The position numbers and the translations under genes were made by a program. Positions 1 through 7,252 of a DNA stretch of 64,000 bases are shown here, one piece after another. The notes beneath the pieces were generated by a model that saw only the letters and a list, made by a program, of their open reading frames with translations, was not told where the DNA came from and made no database searches. Numbering within the stretch: position 1 is the first letter of the stretch; each line of letters starts with the position of its first letter. The stretch is from Pseudomonas peradeniyensis (GTDB lineage: Bacteria > Pseudomonadota > Gammaproteobacteria > Pseudomonadales > Pseudomonadaceae), in the NCBI RefSeq assembly GCF_014268935.2, contig NZ_JABWRJ020000001.1, forward strand, positions 930,001 through 994,000. The letters are read 5' to 3'.

Positions 1-2
1 AA

Positions 3-398
3 GACCGACTGTCTTCGGAAGCTGCCGAGCTGCTTACCGCACTGCTCGCTACCCCTGACATGGCTGAGCAGCTCAAGGATAGGTTGGCACTCATAGCGCC
101 TGTCGATATCAACGTGGTGATGGATCGTTTGCTAGACAAAGCAGGTGCTGAGCAAGAGTGGGGAGTACCTGACATCCTGGAGGCCTTGCTCGTAGTCGGA
201 CGACTTGATGCTCAGCAGGGGCTTCGATTGGCTGCGTTTCTGAAAGCTCGTCCGCCGGCACAAATCCAGGCGGGCATTGTGCCGAAGCTTACAGACGAGG
301 TTTGGGCGAAGTCAGTGTACGAATTTTGGAAGACGGCTGAAGTCAGTCCGCCGGTGAAGGCTGCAATAAGGAAGTTTGATGGGAACCTCACAAAATAA
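3..398 (+). CDS. qatA: Probable QatA ATPase, C-terminal end only
   Basis: An open frame runs into the window from the left edge and stops at 398. Only the last 131 codons are visible, so the true start and the ATPase core lie outside; the ATG at 60 is internal. The visible part is mostly helical and has no P-loop. Identity is inferred from position: QatA (a KAP-like P-loop ATPase) is the first gene of Qat anti-phage loci, and the next two genes look like QatB and QatC. The stop overlaps the start of the next gene by 20 bp, indicating translational coupling. Confidence is limited because no diagnostic motif lies inside the window. Confidence 0.55.
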   Translation, partial: DRLSSEAAELLTALLATPDMAEQLKDRLALIAPVDINVVMDRLLDKAGAEQEWGVPDILEALLVVGRLDAQQGLRLAAFLKARPPAQIQAGIVPKLTDEVWAKSVYEFWKTAEVSPPVKAAIRKFDGNLTK

Positions 399-1272
399 CG
401 ATCCGCCTGGCAAGGGTCTACCGTACGTACCACCTTGGACTCCTCCGCTGCCCCCTGTGCCGCCAAAGCCGCCCGAGCCACCGGATGCAGATCCACAAGA
501 TGACGGGCCATACGAGCCAGACAAGGACGAGACCGAGGATGGTAGTGACCAAGCCGATGACCCAAGACAGGTACCCCAGGCACCTTCACCCTTAGCACCT
601 CCTGCACGATTCAAGGGGGCGCGGCGGGGGCTCGGTGACTTCGCAAGCAGCGGTAATCGCAATAGCTTGCGCAAGAGCCTGCGGGAATATGTGCGCCATG
701 GATATGGTGGATCAAAAACCACCACGGCTCGCTTTGGAGGCACCGCGTCGATCGCCGGGGTCTTCGGCAGTGCGCTTGAGTCGGTCGCTGATGGCAGCCA
801 GCAAGCCGGCCCCGGTGTACTTGACCGAGTCCTTCTGCAAGGTCGCTCTGCCTCCGAAGTGATGGATGCACTGGTTGAAGCCGTGCGCCCAGTAGACGGT
901 ACTCAGGATGCGGAGGCTGAGCGTGCCTCGATCCGTGGCTCGCTATCCGATGTTCTTGTGCGTTACCCAGACGCTGACCTACTCAACCTGTCAGCCGAGC
1001 AGCGGACGTTTGCGATTGAGCGTTTCACAGCGATGGACGTCTTCCATCGGTACGAGCTCGATATGTGCAAGACGATCCAGGAAAAAGCGCCTTCAGCATC
1101 CGTCGCAATGCGTCGCTTGAAGGAGATCAAGGACTACATCAAAGAATGCGTGAGCGCGTCGTTCCGCAAGATCGCAAACGCCAGAACGCCCTTGACTACT
1201 GGGAGGATTTCTCAGGTTGTTACCCAGGCGCTGCAGGACACCTTTGAAGTCTTTGAGGGGTACGTAGAATGA
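379..1272 (+). CDS. qatB: QatB-like anti-phage protein
   Basis: Protein of 297 residues. The first 75 or so are strongly proline/acidic-rich and likely disordered (PPWTPPLPPVPPKPPEPP). The rest is a helical domain beginning near a Ser/Arg-rich stretch, with a Gly-rich GGSK-GGTAS segment around residue 115, as in proteins annotated QatB. QatB is required for Qat defence but its biochemical role is unknown. ATG 379 is chosen over the upstream TTG because AAGGAAG lies 5 bp ahead of it. It overlaps qatA, and its stop overlaps the start of qatC (ATGA), so the three form one translationally coupled operon. Base composition is lower in GC than most of the window. Confidence 0.7.
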   Translation: MGTSQNNDPPGKGLPYVPPWTPPLPPVPPKPPEPPDADPQDDGPYEPDKDETEDGSDQADDPRQVPQAPSPLAPPARFKGARRGLGDFASSGNRNSLRKSLREYVRHGYGGSKTTTARFGGTASIAGVFGSALESVADGSQQAGPGVLDRVLLQGRSASEVMDALVEAVRPVDGTQDAEAERASIRGSLSDVLVRYPDADLLNLSAEQRTFAIERFTAMDVFHRYELDMCKTIQEKAPSASVAMRRLKEIKDYIKECVSASFRKIANARTPLTTGRISQVVTQALQDTFEVFEGYVE

Positions 1273-2537
1273 GGTTTGTGTGCGGTCCAGCTGGATTCAC
1301 GGTGCCGGGTATGGACGGCGCCATGCAAGTGGTGATCTACGGTAAAGCGGAGGATGGGCAGGTCAGCGTTGGTGGCTATGCTCGGGAACTGCTGGATAGG
1401 GCCCATTTGGAAATCAGCCCTCAAGCCTGGGACTTTCTGAGTATCGCGCTTTCAGTGGTGGCTGCTGACTTCACTGATCTGAGAGCAAAAAGTGCTGATG
1501 CCTGGACTCGCCAGATCAGTCTTGAAATTGCTGTGCTGGATCCGGTGTTTTGGAATGCGCAGGCTCGTGCCTTGGAGGCGGCGTTGCGGTTCCTCACAAC
1601 GGATCAGTGGACACTGGCTTTTCATCCTGGTGGTTTTGGGCCGCCGGCACAGATGCAGGTACTGCATCCTGTTGAAGATTCGGTGGTGCTGCTCTCTGGT
1701 GGTCTAGACAGCTTGATTGGTGCAATTGACCTGGTCGAACAGGGGGTGAAACCCTACGCAGTGAGCCAGATTGTTCGAGGCGATGGTGAGAAGCAGGATC
1801 TGTTCGCACAGAGTCTTGGTTTGAACCGGATCGGTCTCAACCACGTGGCCAGGTCGCCCGGGCAGCAAGAGCCGTCCCAGCGCGCGCGCTCGATCGTATT
1901 TTTGGCATTTGGCCTAGCCGTAGCGACTTCGCTCGATCGCTACCATCGTGGCGAGACCGTTCCGCTGTATATCTGCGAGAACGGGTTCATCGCCATCAAT
2001 CCACCGCTGACTATGTCCCGGGTCGGTAGCCTGAGCACTCGCACTGCGCATCCCGAATACTTGGGGCGGCTCCAACAGATTTTTGATGCTGCTGGCATCA
2101 ATGTTCAGATTCGCAATCCCTATGCCTTGGTCACGAAAGGCGAAATGATGGTGGGCTGCAAAAATCAGGATTTGCTCAAGCAGCATGCTGTGGCATCCAC
2201 CAGTTGTGGGCGCTTCCAGCGGTTCGGCTATAAACATTGTGGTCGTTGCGTTCCGTGCCAAGTGAGGCGAGCATCGTTCAAGCGCTGGTCAGAGCTCGAT
2301 GACGATACTTGGTACGTCTACGACAACCTCAATCAAGATGACCTGCAGCACGGGAGATTCGAAGACGTGCGCTCGGTGGGCATGGCGTTGGCAAACGTGG
2401 CTCAAAATGGCTTCGAAGAATGGCTTGGCCACAGCCTCTTTTCTCCCTTTATCCATAATCGTCAGGGGTACAGTCAGATGCTCGCGCGAGGGCTGGATGA
2501 GCTTGGCGTTTTGCACCGTGATTATCGGCTGATCTAG
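1269..2537 (+). CDS. qatC: QatC, QueC-like nucleotide-modifying enzyme of Qat defence
   Basis: 422 residues. A PP-loop ATP-binding motif SGGLDS sits at residues 143-148. A zinc-binding cysteine cluster is formed by C313, C324, C327 and C330 (CGRC-x2-C pattern), exactly the layout of QueC, the 7-cyano-7-deazaguanine synthase. An N-terminal extension of about 130 residues precedes the QueC-like core, which is typical of QatC rather than housekeeping QueC (about 230 residues). In Qat systems this enzyme is thought to modify a nucleobase or protein terminus; the substrate here cannot be told. ATG overlaps the qatB stop by 4 bp. QatD (TatD-like nuclease) would be expected next but only 45 bp follow before a convergent gene. 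Confidence 0.82.
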   Translation: MRFVCGPAGFTVPGMDGAMQVVIYGKAEDGQVSVGGYARELLDRAHLEISPQAWDFLSIALSVVAADFTDLRAKSADAWTRQISLEIAVLDPVFWNAQARALEAALRFLTTDQWTLAFHPGGFGPPAQMQVLHPVEDSVVLLSGGLDSLIGAIDLVEQGVKPYAVSQIVRGDGEKQDLFAQSLGLNRIGLNHVARSPGQQEPSQRARSIVFLAFGLAVATSLDRYHRGETVPLYICENGFIAINPPLTMSRVGSLSTRTAHPEYLGRLQQIFDAAGINVQIRNPYALVTKGEMMVGCKNQDLLKQHAVASTSCGRFQRFGYKHCGRCVPCQVRRASFKRWSELDDDTWYVYDNLNQDDLQHGRFEDVRSVGMALANVAQNGFEEWLGHSLFSPFIHNRQGYSQMLARGLDELGVLHRDYRLI

Positions 2538-2582
2538 CCGAGTGACGCGTGCCTCTAGGTACTGGCAGCGTTGTCAATCAAC

Positions 2583-3674
2583 TTAGCCTTCAATTGCATT
2601 AAGTCGCTGCTTCAACTGCTCATTAAGTGACACACCATGTACACCTGAGTGAATTTCGCGATGGCAAGATGGGCAGACAGCACCTACGTACCGAGGGTGG
2701 TCGAGTCCTCCGTCGGAGAGCCGATTTACATGATGCGGCTCCAGGTATGGGGTTCCATCTTTCTTAAAAAATGGAGCTGGCTTGTCACAGCTTTCACATA
2801 AGCCTTTGGCACGCATGAGGACGTAGTGAGAGACCTTCCGGCTGCGCTGGTAAATTTTGCGATGTGCTGATTGGTCTACTGCATTCGTCACCGGCTTACA
2901 GGCAGCCAGGGCAGCTATCCGAGCGGCAGCCAATGAATCTGCGAGTTCAACTCCTGTCTCCAATTCAGTTTCGATATTCAGCTCTGGACTGCCCACAGGT
3001 ACCAATCTGAATACAAGAGCAGTGCGGTCCTCGCCATCAACATCCGGCTGGGTTCGTTCAAAGACGTCGGCGCAGCAGAACTCACCTATGTAGCGATTAC
3101 CTTTTCCTTTGCCGAGCGACTTGAACAGATGAAGCGCACGACCTGTCTCAGCATGCTCAGCGACAGCTCTGTTGCCACGGTTCAACGTCATAGGCCCACG
3201 CTGTCCTTCACCGGTGTAGAGAAACGCACCATTGTCCCAGCGGTCGGCATAGCCGTATTGCTCGCCACTATCGCCTGTAAACAAGAAAATCGCCGGGTGG
3301 GTAGCGGATGCCGCTATGCCGCTCTGCCGGCTACCCCCGAATGGTCCGTTGATTTCAGTCACGCGATCGTAAATGGCCCCAGGCTCGAACTGCAGGACTG
3401 GTTCTAGACCAGTGCTTTGCAGCTCGATAATGCTAAACCCACGCTTTTCTAAATAGCGGTTTGTGAGGTGTCCGCCAGGGAATTGGCCCACTGCGATACC
3501 GGTAGCCAAGGAGACTATTTTCTTTGCTGGGTACGATGTACCCCCTACAGCAATCGCGTAGCGGTGGGCAGGGTTCGTCTCCCAACCATGCCACTCTCGT
3601 CTTCCTCTAAAGTCGCGGTCAAATTCCAGCAAAGCCTCGTCAATACGTTCCTTCGATACAGCTTTGATCGCCAC
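2583..3674 (-). CDS. HNH endonuclease with McrA/SRA-like N-terminal region (type IV restriction-like)
   Basis: The C-terminal ~70 residues form a classical HNH/zinc module: CESC and CPSC pairs around EPHHVNRLSDGG and a final HREIH. The N-terminal ~90 residues (AIKAVSKERI… followed by YPAKKIVSLA) resemble the N-terminal domain of ScoMcrA-type enzymes. The middle (GAIYDR…FGGSRQSGI…, then IFLFTGDSGEQYGY) resembles the SRA-like base-flipping domain that reads modified DNA in that family. Expected role: cleavage of modified phage DNA. The open frame extends to a TTG at 3758, but similarity begins at GTG 3674 with AAAGGG upstream, so the shorter start (363 aa) is used. Convergent with qatC, 45 bp apart; forms a defence island with it. 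Confidence 0.75.
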   Translation of the reverse strand: MAIKAVSKERIDEALLEFDRDFRGRREWHGWETNPAHRYAIAVGGTSYPAKKIVSLATGIAVGQFPGGHLTNRYLEKRGFSIIELQSTGLEPVLQFEPGAIYDRVTEINGPFGGSRQSGIAASATHPAIFLFTGDSGEQYGYADRWDNGAFLYTGEGQRGPMTLNRGNRAVAEHAETGRALHLFKSLGKGKGNRYIGEFCCADVFERTQPDVDGEDRTALVFRLVPVGSPELNIETELETGVELADSLAAARIAALAACKPVTNAVDQSAHRKIYQRSRKVSHYVLMRAKGLCESCDKPAPFFKKDGTPYLEPHHVNRLSDGGLDHPRYVGAVCPSCHREIHSGVHGVSLNEQLKQRLNAIEG

Positions 3675-3870
3675 GTGCGCTGCCCTTTGTCGCCGATGTT
3701 TGTAGGAAATTTCACCATCGTCGCCAAAGTGATCAAACGGTTCAAGAAAAACTGGCAAAGCGCCACTGCGATCGTAGCGTCAGCGCGAGAGTTCGTATGC
3801 GTTTCAGGTCCATATTCGTTGTGGCAGCAGGCGTGCCCAGGGTCTACGGAATCGGATTTTCCCTCTTCTC

Positions 3871-3953
3871 TGTAGTCCGTTTCCGAAACATACTTCTACC
3901 CCCTTACAGCCCGTTGCAGCCGCTGCATCACCCATCTAGTCTCGCCAAGTCGC
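3871..3953 (+). promoter_or_regulatory. Upstream module shared by the two DUF3077 loci (copy A)
   Basis: Begins TGTAGTCCGTTTCCGAAA, followed at +37 by AGCCCGTTGCAG and at +66 by TAGTCTCG. The same three blocks, in order and at +36 and +65, occur upstream of the other DUF3077 gene near 16989. The conservation of spacing suggests a common promoter/activator region or the start of a common transcript. No regulator can be assigned from sequence. Confidence 0.55.
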
Positions 3954-3970
3954 TGCCAATTCAGCGACCG

Positions 3971-4075
3971 GTTTTGACAGACCGGGAAGATAGTAACGCG
4001 CGTGCATGGCCGTCTATGGTGGCTGTACGTGGGGCACTTCGGTGCGCCGGTTTCCTATTTTCCCGGTCTGTCAAC
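3971..4075 (+). ncRNA. Candidate structured leader RNA ahead of small-protein genes
   Basis: A near-perfect inverted repeat has arms TTGACAGACCGGGAAGATAG (3974-3993) and CTATTTTCCCGGTCTGTCAA (4055-4074), one G:U-tolerated difference. The ~61-base interior contains a GCAC-TTCG-GTGC tetraloop hairpin at 4034-4045. No T-run follows, so it is not an ordinary terminator. It lies about 70 bp upstream of the gene at 4147 and is probably its 5' leader or a small RNA. Class unknown to me. Confidence 0.45.
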
Positions 4076-4146
4076 CCGCGTACAGCTGCCACCTTTCTGT
4101 TTGACAGCAGAGAACGGTAGCTCCATTTGAAAATAGGAGCTCTACC

Positions 4147-4383
4147 ATGCTGAAAATAGTCCCCGATCCACCCTTACACGACAAATACACCACCCACACC
4201 CTCGAAGACCTCCTGGTCCAGATCTCCGAATACCTCGTCTGCGCCCTGACCGTCAGCCAGCAGACCGTCCTGCTCCACGCCAAACCCCCAGGCCAGGTTC
4301 TGACCCTCGCCGCCATGCACGAAATCGACAGCGCCCGCACCTTGGTGGAAGTGGCGCTGAGCCGCGTGCAATCCCGGCATTGA
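4147..4383 (+). CDS. Small Pseudomonas protein, remotely DUF6124-like
   Basis: 78 residues, no signal peptide or membrane segment. It opens with LKIVPDPP and continues with two amphipathic helices (EDLLVQISEYLVCALTVSQ… and …IDSARTLVEVALSRVQ). That layout resembles the ends of the longer DUF6124 proteins of Pseudomonas, without their middle part. Function unknown. ATG 4147 has AGGAGCTC 5-12 bp upstream. It follows the structured leader at 3971-4075 and precedes a DUF3077 gene by 76 bp in the same direction, so the two are probably cotranscribed. The DUF6124 relation is a pattern impression, not a search result. Confidence 0.6.
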   Translation: MLKIVPDPPLHDKYTTHTLEDLLVQISEYLVCALTVSQQTVLLHAKPPGQVLTLAAMHEIDSARTLVEVALSRVQSRH

Positions 4384-4459
4384 TCTGGCGAGCCTGGGCT
4401 CGCACTTGATGTTCACCGATCAGGCCCCGCGCCGTTCGCGGGGCCGCAGGAGGAATGGT

Positions 4460-4768
4460 ATGGATAAGGAATTGCAAATCCCGCGGATCAAGAAGCTCGC
4501 CACCACCGGCGTTGGGCATTTCGGCGAAGGCGCGGAGGTGGGTGTGCAAGATCCGCTGTTCCGCGTGGTGGCGGGGCATCCGCTGGACCATGCGGTGGAG
4601 CAGGCGACCGTGCTGATGTGTGCGGTGCACAAGATCAGTGATCTGGCGATGGTGGAGACGGATCATCTGCCTACGTTGCTGACGGCGGTGCATTACCTCA
4701 GTGGCATGGCCAAGGCGTTGGCCCAGGATGTGAATCATGGGTTGATGGCTGGGCGGGGGGGTGAGTAG
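4460..4768 (+). CDS. DUF3077 family small protein
   Basis: 102 residues with the family hallmark HYLSGMAKAL near the C-terminus, preceded by a helix that begins DHAVEQATVLMCAVHKI. A paralogue at 17199 carries YYLSGMAKAM in the same place. Function is unknown; family members are common as multiple copies in Pseudomonas genomes. The open frame extends upstream, but ATG 4460 has CAGGAGGA 5 bp ahead and is the clear start. Probably cotranscribed with the gene at 4147. No membrane or signal segment. Confidence 0.75.
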   Translation: MDKELQIPRIKKLATTGVGHFGEGAEVGVQDPLFRVVAGHPLDHAVEQATVLMCAVHKISDLAMVETDHLPTLLTAVHYLSGMAKALAQDVNHGLMAGRGGE

Positions 4769-4808
4769 GGGGAGGGTATCTGGCTGGGGGCTGGTTGCCT
4801 GGGTGGAC

Positions 4809-4836
4809 GCTATCGCGGGGCAAGCCCGCTCCCACG
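4809..4836. repeat. Single Pseudomonas REP element
   Basis: Contains the palindromic core CGCGGGGCAAGCCCGCTCCC seen repeatedly between genes in this window (about 22392, 41521, 48352, 54482). It lies between two converging genes, where such repeats commonly act as transcript ends or gyrase/IHF sites. Confidence 0.7.
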
Positions 4837-4877
4837 ATCCCGCTCCAACAAGTTCACTGCCGCGTTTCGGCTAGCCG

Positions 4878-5267
4878 CTATGGCGCCAGGTTCACGCCGT
4901 TACAGCGGCCCTTGGTGGAGAAATCATTGATCTGCCGCGCCTTGTTCACCGACATCAGAATCGTGCAGCCGCCAGGATGGGCCACGTCGTCCCAGTAGTT
5001 GGTATGGACCATCACGTTGCCTTGCATCTCGGCGGTGCTGCCGACCACCTCCTTTTGCACGTAGGTGGTATCGCGGTACCAGCCCAACTGCACCCCAGCG
5101 CCACCGGGCAACGGCTCCATGCGCATGGGCGGGCCGAAGAAGTCGATGGCCTGCTTGGCGTCGCGCCCTTGCCATTGGTTGCCCGCCATCAGCTCCGGCA
5201 GGGTCGGGATGCAGCCGGCCAGCGCAGGCAGCAACAGGCCAAGGACCAGCAGAGGGCGTGTGCTCAT
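4878..5267 (-). CDS. Small outer-membrane-type lipoprotein of unknown function
   Basis: 129 residues. A signal peptide with lipobox LAGC ends around residue 18, so the mature protein is lipid-anchored at that Cys. The mature part contains [16 protein letters not shown] and a YRDTTYVQ segment reminiscent of small Pseudomonas lipoproteins of the SmpA/BamE-like size class, though I cannot assign a family. ATG 5267 overlaps the stop of the upstream secreted-protein gene by 4 bp (ATGA), implying translational coupling and a shared process. A longer open frame upstream (to 5798) is the shadow of that gene. Confidence 0.7.
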   Translation of the reverse strand: MSTRPLLVLGLLLPALAGCIPTLPELMAGNQWQGRDAKQAIDFFGPPMRMEPLPGGAGVQLGWYRDTTYVQKEVVGSTAEMQGNVMVHTNYWDDVAHPGGCTILMSVNKARQINDFSTKGRCNGVNLAP

Positions 5268-5827
5268 CGTGGGGTGTTCGCCAGCATGTCGTCCAACTCC
5301 TGCACCGCTTGGCTGTTGGCCTGGACGCCGATCAACTGGATGAACATGGCCTGGATGGTGGCGACCATCTGCGCCGCCGGCATCTTGCCGATCGACAGCA
5401 TCTGGTTGCGCGCGCGGTTGTCGGGGGCGCAGACGAAGGCGAAGGTGCGCTGCAGCCAGTAGTCCTTTGGTGCGGCCCAGTCTTTTGCGTTGGTTTTCAC
5501 ATCGCGCACGGCGCCGTCGAAGCGACGTATCGCCCGGGCGCTGTCCAGGCGGATCTGGCGCTGTTTGCATTTGACCTGCACCTCGTAGGCGGCGAGGGTC
5601 GGGAAGGCCGGGTCTTCGAACAGCTGCATGACCTGGGCCGATTGCACGCCACCGGGCTTTTGCAGGATGCCGGCGGCATCGGCGACGTAGACCTCGTTGT
5701 GCAGGCGTTCGCCTTTGCCGTAGATGATCCAGTAGTCGCCGGAGGCGGGTGCGGCCAGGGCCGGGGTGCTGCAGGTGAGGGCTAGGATGGCCAGCCATTG
5801 GCAGAGGGGTGGGAGTTTGTGGCCCAT
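5264..5827 (-). CDS. Secreted/periplasmic hypothetical protein
   Basis: 187 residues with a Sec signal peptide (hydrophobic [14 protein letters not shown], cleavage around residue 25). The mature part starts with [21 protein letters not shown] and has two well-spaced cysteines in the middle (VKCKQ and FVCAP), possibly a disulfide. No domain is recognised. It is the first gene of a two-gene operon with the lipoprotein at 4878-5267. Start ATG is preceded by AGGAAAGGACTCC on the coding strand. Confidence 0.65.
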   Translation of the reverse strand: MGHKLPPLCQWLAILALTCSTPALAAPASGDYWIIYGKGERLHNEVYVADAAGILQKPGGVQSAQVMQLFEDPAFPTLAAYEVQVKCKQRQIRLDSARAIRRFDGAVRDVKTNAKDWAAPKDYWLQRTFAFVCAPDNRARNQMLSIGKMPAAQMVATIQAMFIQLIGVQANSQAVQELDDMLANTPR

Positions 5828-6089
5828 GGAGTCCTTTCCTGGTTTTTGTGATTCAGAAAGGACTATACGAGTGCTGGGTGAGCAGGGTCGATTAGGGCGG
5901 TTGTGCTAATGGCTAAAGGCCTGCGGCTTTCAGGTACGGTAAACAGAGCGTCCGTGAATAGGTAGAGCAAGCGCCTGTGCCGATCGAACGGCAATGGGTA
6001 TGTAGTCCCGTTCTGAAACATGTAACGGTGGGCTTTTCCCTGACTTCCCTCATGCAAATCTGCTGTACCATTCCCTTGGTCAGACCGCA
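5828..6089. other. Intergenic stretch with no recognised feature
   Basis: About 260 bases between the divergently transcribed secreted-protein gene and the toxin-antitoxin pair. It must hold both promoters, but I see no clear -10/-35 pair, repeat or convincing small reading frame. GC is lower than in the surrounding core genes. Confidence 0.4.
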
Positions 6090-6109
6090 CATGCGGCAGC
6101 TGTCGCATG
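6090..6109. promoter_or_regulatory. Possible toxin-antitoxin operator
   Basis: Inverted repeat CATGCG-N8-CGCATG, 21 bp ahead of the antitoxin-position gene. Antitoxins often bind such palindromes to repress their own operon. Inference from position and symmetry only. Confidence 0.35.
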
Positions 6110-6130
6110 GTCCGGATGAAGGAGCAAAAC

Positions 6131-6340
6131 ATGTCCAAATCAAGGGTGAAAGTGGCCTTTCTAGCCGCCGAGCGCGAAGCGCAGGAGGCTAAAAAAGCCT
6201 TTCTCGAGCTTGTGCACGCTGACATTACCGAGCACCCGGAACGTATCGAGCCCATCCCGGCATCGTTGCTGAATCGCATGGCTCATCTTCGGGCCCGGGC
6301 GCAAGTGAATCGCGAGCGTGACGAGCTGCTAGAGGGTTGA
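6131..6340 (+). CDS. Putative antitoxin partner of a YhaV-type toxin
   Basis: 69 residues, highly charged, predicted as a long N-terminal helix (VAFLAAEREAQEAKKAFLEL) followed by PIPASLLNRMAHLRARAQVN and an acidic tail. It lacks the AbrB-type swapped-hairpin pattern and the ~110-residue length of PrlF, the usual partner of YhaV. ATG 6131 has GAAGGAGC 6 bp upstream; the start of the longer open frame (6107) has none. It lies 3 bp ahead of the toxin gene, the standard antitoxin-first order. Role inferred from position; the family is not recognised. Confidence 0.6.
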   Translation: MSKSRVKVAFLAAEREAQEAKKAFLELVHADITEHPERIEPIPASLLNRMAHLRARAQVNRERDELLEG

Positions 6341-6343
6341 GAC

Positions 6344-6826
6344 ATGCCGTCAGGGACGATGACGATAGTCAACGACTGGGCGCTGTTTGGCCATCCGCTG
6401 TTTCTCGGGCGCTTCGAAGCGTTGATTGCCGAAGCTGAGGTCCTGGCTGCAAAAGACCCGGACGGATTTCATCACCATCCCCATTTCAAGCTTCTGGAAA
6501 AGGTCGATACCTCCATCATGAAGCGCGTTCCGGAAGACCCTGGTGCCAGGATCTACCTTCAAGGCAATACGCTTGGCAAGAATTGTCGGCACTGGCGCAG
6601 GGTGAAAGCCGGGCTTCCCAATCGCTATCGCCTTTTCTTCCAGTACCGTTGCGACGCACCTAAAAGCATTATCTATGCATGGCTGAACGACGAGGCGACC
6701 CTTCGCAAAGATGGCTCTCGAACCGATGTCTATGCGGTTTTCAGGGGTATGCTCAAACATGGTGTGATGCCGGGCACCTTCACCAACCTTCTCGAGGCAT
6801 CCCGCCCAGTGCCTGAGCATGGCTGA
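6344..6826 (+). CDS. yhaV: YhaV family toxin (RelE-superfamily ribonuclease)
   Basis: 160 residues, matching the usual YhaV length (~154). Hallmarks seen: NDWALFGHPLF at the N-terminus, HHHPHFKLLEK, and the C-terminal catalytic-type block RRVKAGLPNRYRLFFQYR followed by IIYAWLNDE…LRK and AVFRGMLKHG. YhaV toxins cleave mRNA and stop growth unless bound by their antitoxin. Three bases separate it from the upstream small gene. The partner differs from the standard PrlF. Confident on the toxin family, less so on activity. Confidence 0.85.
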   Translation: MPSGTMTIVNDWALFGHPLFLGRFEALIAEAEVLAAKDPDGFHHHPHFKLLEKVDTSIMKRVPEDPGARIYLQGNTLGKNCRHWRRVKAGLPNRYRLFFQYRCDAPKSIIYAWLNDEATLRKDGSRTDVYAVFRGMLKHGVMPGTFTNLLEASRPVPEHG

Positions 6827-7022
6827 GCAAATCTGTGTCAGGGTTCAGTAATGCGATAGCCGGTAGATAACCCATACGCGGTTGCGATCATTGGCGCTGC
6901 CCGTGCGATCCTGCGTGCTGTTTCCATCATCGCGGGTTCTAGCCCGATCTAAGCGTTGCTCCTGCACGGCGAACTAACGCAGTCGCTTCACCGCCGCCGC
7001 CACGGCTGCCTTTACGGACGGT
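6827..7022. other. Intergenic stretch, nothing recognised
   Basis: About 196 bases following the toxin gene. Contains several short GC-rich imperfect palindromes but no convincing terminator, RNA gene or promoter. Confidence 0.35.
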
Positions 7023-7238
7023 ATGGTTACCACCACCCGATCCTTCGCCTCCGCACCTGTTATGTCATTGCTGTGCTGCATTCGTGAGCAGCTGCCGCTG
7101 AATCATCCAGATCTGGGATTGCTGCTCTATCATTTGCAGCCGATGCTTGCGGCCATAGCCAAGCATGGAAAAAATGCCAACCGGGTTGCTGAATTCCTCG
7201 ACGAGCTCAAGGGGCAGGGTGCTGCCCCTCTTCGATGA
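7023..7238 (+). CDS. Possible small hypothetical protein
   Basis: 71 codons, or 58 if translation starts at ATG 7062. The second half (HPDLGLLLYHLQPMLAAIAK…NRVAEFLDELKGQG) is a plausible two-helix protein and looks more protein-like than a random frame. Neither candidate start has a good ribosome-binding site. It ends 14 bp before the converging mtlZ gene. No family recognised; could be a spurious frame. Confidence 0.35.
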   Translation: MVTTTRSFASAPVMSLLCCIREQLPLNHPDLGLLLYHLQPMLAAIAKHGKNANRVAEFLDELKGQGAAPLR

Positions 7239-7252
7239 AACCAATCGGCCTC

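Noticed and set aside
2538..2582. Room for QatD after QatC
   Set aside because: Only 45 bp before the convergent HNH gene; no TatD-like sequence there or elsewhere in the window.
3797..4120. 107-codon frame through the DUF3077 leader region
   Set aside because: Runs through the shared module and inverted repeat, has no ribosome site and no protein-like composition.
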